Shown here one piece after another: positions 57,814 to 64,000 of a stretch of DNA of 64,000 nucleotides. Position numbers and translations under genes: made by a program. The DNA comes from Staphylotrichum longicolle (lineage: Eukaryota; Ascomycota; Sordariomycetes; Sordariales; Chaetomiaceae), in the NCBI GenBank assembly GCA_019096155.1, contig JAHCVI010000002.1, positions 124,001-188,000 of the forward strand. Direction: 5' to 3'. The notes beneath the pieces are model-generated. The model saw nothing but the letters and a program-made list of their open reading frames with translations. It ran no database searches and was not told where the DNA came from. Within the stretch, counting starts at the first letter, position 1. The number at the start of each line of letters is the position of its first letter.

Positions 57814-59374
57814 TTAGAATCGCCGCCTCTTCGCGGCCGGCCCGTCGTTCCCACCCGTTCTGTCTGAAGCCTTGTTCCGCCTCTCGTTCATTTCTTGCCT
57901 CACCCACGACTGTGCTTCCCGCAAAAGCTGTTTCTCGCCTCTTCTCACCCACACGGCCATCCTCTGCCGCCCTGTCAACTCGCCCACGCTCAGGATCCGG
58001 TCGTCGTCCTCAAGCGACGTGGCGTATTGACGCTCTCGGGACTGGAGGGCACCAAGAACGGCCTGGAGGTACAGGTCCTTGCGCATCTCCTTGTCTTCAA
58101 GTGCCTGGACAGCGAGCTCGATGCTGGCCACCTTCTTGACGGCCTTGAGAAACGTCTTGAATTGATCCGCCAACTCGTCAGGGAGTCCGGAGAATGTGGG
58201 CTCGCTGCTTAGCTGCCCTGTCGAGTCGGGGTCCTCGCCGGACCGTTCGAGCACAAAACTCTCCTCAAAGTCCTCGTCTGACCGGGCCAACTGCCTGACT
58301 TTCTCCCAGTCCGCAGGATCCACCCGAACCCCCACGCGCTCTTTCAGCTCCGTCTCGACCAGTTCCCACGGCAGCTCAACCACATCGTAGCGGCTGTGTT
58401 TCGGCGTCACGTAACCGTAACGGCGCAGAAGCTCACCGTTGGGAAGCGGGCCATAGTAGTTCAGAACCTCCTCGCCGGCTCTGATGGTCCGCAGCGTGGT
58501 GGCAGTGAGCGCGTCGTCGCCATGGTTGATGTGCGCGTTGAATTCAGCATCGGCATTGAGGATGTCAGCCATCGGGACCATGCCCAGCATCGTCTTGCCC
58601 TCGCGGTCTTCAACCCACTCATCGTCTTCGTCCACTCCGTCGTTGTCGTCATCCTTCTCAAGATCAAAGGCGTAGGCCATGATGGCGCTTCCCATGCGGT
58701 GTGCCAGCTCGAGCAAGTGGGCGTCGTCGAGTCTGTGACAACCTGGCGGAAAAAGAAACATGTTCATGTTCTCGCACGACCGGGAGGATCTTGGATGTGA
58801 TCATCCGGTCCGCCTCCTCCTTGCCGACCTTGGCAACGAGAGCGCTGGCCTGTAGTTCAGACAGCTCGGCGGGCGGCCAAAACATGGGTGTGTCAAAGAC
58901 AGAAGGTAGAACATCGAGATAGGGTTTCCATGCTGAAGCGTCTCCTTGGAGGTACTCGTAGATCAATACCAGGATGAGAAGGGTCCAAGAGTCCTGGGAC
59001 GACGAGGGCCCGTCTTCATTTCCGGACTCGGACTGGTCTGCGTCGCCACTGTCAAGGTCAAATACATGAGGAATTTTGTCCTTGAGGGCCGAGGTAGCGG
59101 CACAAATAATGGCGTTGCGAGGTATGGTAAAAAGGGTTGTGTCCGGGGCAATGTCTTGCTTTGCAACTACACGCCAGTTGGTCAGTGAGCGTAAAAAGAC
59201 CACAGATGTCTTCGGGGTTTATTCACTGATGCCTCGGCCAGCATTTCTCCCCCTCAAGTCCTCGACCGCAATCAAATCCGCGCGGAACGTGGCTCCGGGG
59301 AGGCCTTGAAACCAGTCTACAAAGTTGCGCGTGCCATCAGCGAATCGGGAATCCGCGTCACTGTCGACGTCCAT
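57814..59374 (-). CDS. RKM4/SETD6-type ribosomal lysine methyltransferase, apparent frameshift
   Basis: SET-domain protein of the SETD6/RKM4 class, which methylates ribosomal proteins in yeast; likely nuclear or cytosolic. Exon 1 is 59374-59227, exon 2 starts at 59166, and splicing reads GRGI-IAKQDIAPDTTLFTI, the start of the SET domain. The SET core (MVPMADILNADAEFNAHINH, then GEEVLNYYGPLPNGELLRRY and GYVTP) and the Rubis substrate-binding-like helical half follow, and the chain ends in a basic AAKRRRF. The reading frame changes near 58750-58760: the upstream frame reads ILPVVREHEHV and the downstream one LFPPGCHRLDDAHLLELAHR, with no intron that keeps both. One base too many in a T-rich run (minus strand) would explain it. 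A 58-nt intron (58828-58771) would also restore frame but would delete family-like sequence. Confidence 0.8.
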
Positions 59375-60380
59375 ATTCAATGGCTTCTGATGATGCGGTA
59401 TGAGTCGCCTGTTTTTGTGAGTGTCGGGGCGCGCAATGTAGCAACAGGCAAGTGACAGGAGGTGGCTTGGGATTGGCGTTACAATTGTGAGAGCTGTCGC
59501 GCCTTTTGAAATTTTTGCTGGCTCGGTGAGTGGGTCATGCGTTCGTTTGAACCACACCAGGAGTCAACTTGCAGGGGATCGAGGAGGAGCATCAACATGC
59601 AACAGTAACTGGGCATTGGATTGATGGATATCTGCAGTAAATTGGAAACCCCAGTGTTGCTTCACGCCAAGGTCAAATCGGATACAGTTTCGGACTGGGC
59701 GCGTCGAGCCTCGCCCCTCCTCTCCCACTGACCGTTTCACTTCACTTCCCAGAAACCGGTTGTTTGCTCACACTCGCTTACGAGCGCGATTGTTCATGCG
59801 CAGGTGTGTGGAAAATGATATACGAGGTGCGCAAAAAGAGGACGGGGGACCAGAAGTTCGACAACCAAGTCGTTTCTCGATATCATTTGTCTCTTCCGCG
59901 GGGCAACTCCGTCAGAGAATGAGATTCTGTCATGGCCCTGTTAACACATTGGGTCCAACCAAGTGTGGGAGAGCCCTCGGGGTGTTCCCGTACGGTCCCA
60001 TCTTCCCGCTCGGCCCACGGAATGGCATCTCCCTGCTCTCCCGCCTGCGTTAACTGCTTCAGCTGCTTCATTCCAGCAAGGCAACAAAAAACACACACGC
60101 CGCCTTCTCTCGACAAGAGCCAACTATGCATTTCATGGCCCGTCCTCCATCCACCCCACCCCCAAGTCCTTGGTCGTTCGTCAAGTGCTGTTGTCGGCTG
60201 TCGCAGTGTCCTGCTAGGAAAGAGGTTCCTCTCTCAGACGACCCGTCGAGAATCCCAGCGGAGGAAGCATGGCATGCCAACTGTCGGTGTTGGGTTTTGA
60301 GATGGGCTGCAGGCCACAACTGCCCAGATTATCATCCTGTGGCAGCAGCTCAACCTGTGCTCTCCGCGAGAGAGCAGCAT
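59375..60380. other. Intergenic region
   Basis: 1 kb without a supportable gene; many short frames on both strands. It holds the promoter of the methyltransferase (left) and the 3' region of APP1 (right). Confidence 0.45.
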
Positions 60381-61859
60381 TCAGGACTGTGCCACGGTTT
60401 GTTGAACGAGCTGCAGGCATTCTCCCGGGTCCTCAAATACGTGCCAAATTCCACTTGCGGCCAATGTCAGTGCCGCCTTTTGCGTTGGGCCTCTGGGGAA
60501 CCTACCGTGGAACGCCCTCAAATGCCTTCTCGAACCTTTCTGGCTCATTCTTCTCTTTGATACCGACCGCGGCAATATCTGTCACCTTCCGTATCAGAAT
60601 CAACTTGATCCATCCCGGAAATGCCCTGCAAGTCTCGCCTGTTGTTGGTGTTCTGATTAGCCGAATACTCAAGACACAGCCGTCACTTCCACGGGTAAGA
60701 TGGGAGGGAACCTCACCATATGCCTCGGGATCGCTCTGCGTTGAGTCTCCGATGCAAATCATCTTCCGCCGCGGCAGCCAGCTCCGAATCTTCTTGATTC
60801 TGTCGATCTTGTACTTCTCGGTCCCCAGCGTCAGGTTAGACAACAAACCTGATATCGTCATCCAGCTGGCGTCCCGAAGGATCAGTTGCCCATGTGGATA
60901 GTAAGCATCCCTGAAGCCTCGGAGGAAAGGATACAGGTTGTACGGGGAAGCAGAGAGGTAGAAGAAGGGTGCCAACGGAGAAAGCAGATCCTGGATGTTG
61001 GAGTAAAGCTCTGGCATGCCTGGAACTGGAGTTGGCTCGGACTGAGCAGGAGAAGATCTGTCAGCAGCACGCACAACCAGCTGCCCGGGTGGGAGCAAAC
61101 AAGAGGGACCCACCACAAACGTCGACCTGAGGATCCCAACAGGGTCACTTGTCTGCGTGACCTTGATTGTATCATCGATGTCTGTAGGAAAATGCTTCTG
61201 TCAGCAAGCTGCGGGCCAGCCAGCGAGGCGGTTGGCTTACCAGAGATTACAGCCCAGCCCTCAGGTTCCGCAAAAACAGTCTTCATCTCAAGAAGGCCCA
61301 TCACACCCATAGGCACTTCTGCGGTGGACCTCACGACTGACCCGTCCGGAGACTTTGGGACCCTCCTGATGTCGCTGCTTATGCCATTCCTGCCTCCTGG
61401 GCCAAGTTTGAGCGGGGCCGAGCCATTGAAGCTGACCTTCACCTGCCTGCCTGGCAGGATCTCCATGACGAAGGGTCCGATACGCCGTTCGATTGTCTTC
61501 TCCTCACGAGCCCCCTTTGCCAGTCCAACCTTGCTGGCTATGTCCCCGACGATGTCGACCACCTTCCCCGACGGCTTCTGGTCAAAGACTGCTGCCACAA
61601 ACTCCGCCTCCCATTTTCCGCCAGGGCCCCGGACCGCAACGTTGTCCATGAGCCAGACAACGTCATCTGCGACGATGGTCGCCGGAAGAGGGTTCCTCGC
61701 ACCGAGGTACGAGAGGAAGTGTGTGAGTTTGTGCTCCTTGCGTGATGCATGGGATTGGTTGGTCGAGACACTGGCTAAAGACGACTCGGTCTGAGTGAAG
61801 TGCGCGTGGCTTCGCGTCTGCTCCTCAAGCTTTGCTGACCTGGTACGCCGGAAGGACAT
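60381..61859 (-). CDS. Phosphatidate phosphatase, APP1 type
   Basis: Mg-dependent phosphatidate phosphatase of the yeast App1 type, which converts phosphatidate to diacylglycerol at cortical actin patches or endocytic sites. Five exons on the minus strand (61859-61241, 61181-61114, 61041-60717, 60638-60506, 60453-60381) sum to 405 codons plus stop. The catalytic DxDxT motif is split by the first intron and reads D207-I-D-D-T211 once joined (VISDIDDTIKVTQTSDPVG). Other conserved parts are PGMPELYSNIQ, YLSASPYNLYPFLRGF, RKMICIGDSTQSDPEAYG and GWIKLILIRKVTDIAA, then the final IWHVFEDPGECLQLV. The N-terminal 45 residues are Ser/Arg-rich. I start at 61859 (GCCGCCATG); the frame stays open upstream, so a longer N-terminus is possible. 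The last exon is easily missed because the preceding frame meets a stop right after the donor. Confidence 0.92.
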
Positions 61860-62790
61860 GGCGGCAGATGCTGGAATCACCAGCGGCTCAACGTCAATTC
61901 TGAGGTGGGGGAAAGTTGTATCGGTCAACAGGGAGGGCTCTGATTCTTGCGCTGGAAGGAACAACTACCTCAGCCAAAACTCACAGAAGCAGGTCTTCTC
62001 AGCCCATCTTCGCCGCGCCCCGCAAATTTATGCGGCTGGGACATTGGCTGGGCTAGTATTGGTGCCTAGCAAGGGCAGGCAACCAACTATCGACATGCTC
62101 CCCACATGATGGCAGGATGGGTTGTCTGGTGACCAATCCGCCAAGAGCAACACACACACCCCGGCCAGCCGCCTGCCCCAAAGCAGGGTTTGAGGTCGCG
62201 CCTGCCAAATCGCTGCTCTTCCACGCGCCTGGCTTCGCCCTTGCAGGTGACACCCCTGCTCAGGCAGTGTTGTTGATCCCAAGCGCAGGCATGCGGCCAA
62301 GGCGGCTTGCTCAGAGTGGCTGTTTACAAGCCGCGACACATGGAACCTGCCCAACCCCCTCCTAGCAGACAACAACAGCCAATCAGGGCGGGAATCGAAT
62401 CTCTTCCGCATTGGTGCATCGGCACTATCTAAACAACGTGACAAGAAGCAGACCTTGGCTCTTTTCCAACGAGACGTTCCAACACCCCGTTCACCAGATT
62501 ATGTAGTTGAGGATGTGCATATTTTCCTTATGACTGGCCTCTGTAGGGAGGGGCTTGTGAGCTTTCGGTCGGTGAGGCTTGTGGTGGGGCTTGGGGGGCA
62601 CCAACCAACCCTTGTTCACCTGGAGTTGGGAATGCAACCTCTCCGATCTTCCAGCGCTCATCCCACAACATTGGCATCTTGCAGGATAGTTCTATCGAGT
62701 GCGACAGGGCTTTGTTAGAGAATGCCAGGAGTCCAGGGAAACTCTAAAGGCATAAGGCTCAGCAATGCACTTAAAAAAGTAAACGGTACT
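61860..62790. other. Intergenic region
   Basis: Promoter side of APP1 and spacer to the retroelement. No supportable gene; GC content falls towards 62750. Confidence 0.45.
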
Positions 62791-64000
62791 ATAATTGCTA
62801 ACAACGCGAGGAATTCAAAGACCTTATAAGATTAGTTCTATATTTTCTCTTAACTTTTTTCATTTTTGCATCGCCGACCGTACTATAGAAAGTAGTCCAA
62901 CCGGCCTAAAAACAGTACCGTTGGAAAGCTCTCAAAAAGCTCTATTTACCTACACCTATTGCAGCCGTGCGCGCGCCGTTGCGTGGCCGCAGGAGGTGTA
63001 GGAATTAGGAGAGCCTTCGCGGCGACCACGGTCGAAAAACCCCTCACCGACTTTGCCACCACGTAACTACTGACGTTACCACTCTTACATCGCTACCTAC
63101 CTCGTCGTCGACCTACTTTCCCTACTTTTTAATCTACTTTTTCTATTATTTAAGCCCCTTTTCGTTGCCTAGCCAACGACTATCAATAACAACCACCCCT
63201 AAAAATCAAAAAAAGTCAAAATCGATAAAACCGTCAAAAACAACAATGGCGACTACCGGCCTTGCTTCTAGTACCTATAACTACCCAGTTACGGGCCTGC
63301 TTCAGCGCCCTGCCCGGCACCTGCCTAAGCCTATAGAGGCCCCTAGAGCTAGCTACCCTACGGCTTGGAAAGGAGTCCTGTAGGGGGCTCCTCGACGGTT
63401 TGGTGGCCTTAGTGCCAGCCGAATAGCAGGGTATAGCCCGGGGCCTTGCAAAGGAGGTCTATACCCTGTTCACTACCCTGTAGCAGAACTAACCACTGCA
63501 ACCTACCGAAGTCGTCACTGTAACCCACCTGTAGAAGGTAGTTATAGAGGCTGTTCGAGCCGCTGTAGGCCCTAATCAGGGCCCTACCTAGCGAGTCGCT
63601 AGGGCCAGTCGTGGGCTACAGTAGCTGCTACAGCTTTGGCACTACTGAACTAGCCTACATAGCCCCCCCAGCCTACGAAGGCTATCCCCTATAGGATCAA
63701 CCGTGAGATCCTAGTCTGGGGAGCCAACCTGCTAGCCGACCTAGCCAAACTAACCCCTGTCGAAATCGTCCAGATAGTCAACCAAGCCTCGGCTAAAAAG
63801 GGAGCCGTTGTAGCCCGGAAGCTACCTAGTAGTGATACAGTGGTTACATTTAGTGACCCTACTACTAAGGACTGGTATACGAAGAATAACTAGTGGCTGC
63901 AATAGGCCTTCGGCAATGAAGCCAAGGAGGCCTGTAGAACCTTTGCGGTCCTTGTGAAAGGTTTACGTAAGGCCGATTTACAGGGCACTATAGAGGAAGC
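62791..64000 (+). mobile_element. Decayed LINE-like retroelement, 5' leader and ORF1 (cut by window end)
   Basis: From about 62790 the sequence turns rich in TA and TAG. An ATG at 63246 opens a Gag-like frame. Read through its stops, that frame continues for more than 250 codons to the window end. The recognisable part (about 63697-64000) reads INREILVWGANLLADLAKLT, PVEIVQIVNQASAKKG, then ARKLPSSDTVVTFSDP, AFGNEAKEACRTFAVLVKGL and RKADLQ. This is the ORF1 (Gag-like) pattern of fungal Tad-type LINEs, by recollection. About ten in-frame stops, nearly all TAG, sit where CAG (Gln) is plausible, as expected from C-to-T change at CpA (RIP). The reverse transcriptase ORF would lie beyond the window. 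The 5' boundary is uncertain. Confidence 0.72.

Overview
This is a stretch of the nuclear genome of a filamentous ascomycete (Pezizomycotina, most likely a Sordariomycete). The evidence is many short GT-AG introns of about 45-90 nt, GC-rich third codon positions, fungus-specific families (Pth11-like receptor, 2EXR protein, Rtt109, AA12-like PQQ dehydrogenase, PaxU/DUF829) and a retroelement whose damage looks like repeat-induced point mutation. I rebuilt the exons by hand from splice sites and reading frame. Almost every spliced gene sums to a whole number of codons and restores known family motifs. All family names come from recalled motifs; no database search was run.

Layout. 1-10 kb: a six-exon pisatin-demethylase-like P450, a disordered hypothetical protein, a Pth11-like seven-helix protein and an intronless ent-kaurene-oxidase-like P450, with no PKS, NRPS or terpene synthase beside them. 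11.6-13.1 kb: a SET-domain protein with a signal peptide encoded by a split first exon. 13.1-17.8 kb: a long GC-rich gap with CT-rich tracts. 17.8-30.5 kb: an ACS-family MFS transporter, a secreted three-repeat cysteine-rich protein, a Ca3427/THI5-like binding protein, a long polypyrimidine tract, a secreted sorbosone-dehydrogenase-like protein, a small ABM-domain protein and SRP54.

30.7-49.2 kb: a GH47 alpha-mannosidase, an intron-containing tRNA-Ser(GCT), a MYND zinc-finger protein, a BTB-like protein with a long Pro/Glu-rich tail, a secreted DUF3237 protein, a 15-exon class II fructose-bisphosphate aldolase with a 4-nt exon, a DUF829/PaxU-like protein, an intron-containing tRNA-Ala(CGC), a thioesterase-like protein and a small protein of unknown function. 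50.2-61.9 kb: a third P450, a 2EXR protein, mitoribosomal protein mL57 divergent from Rtt109, an RKM4/SETD6-type methyltransferase with an apparent frameshift, and an APP1-type phosphatidate phosphatase. From about 62.8 kb to the end lies a decayed LINE-like element, cut by the window.

The genes do not form one pathway. Housekeeping functions (secretion, glycolysis, mitochondrial translation, chromatin, N-glycan trimming) are mixed with accessory genes (P450s, receptor, secreted proteins). The points most worth checking are the aldolase microexon, the methyltransferase frameshift, the secreted SET protein, the tRNA-Ala with a G3:U70 pair in a proline-like body, the three-repeat cysteine protein and the RIP-like retroelement.
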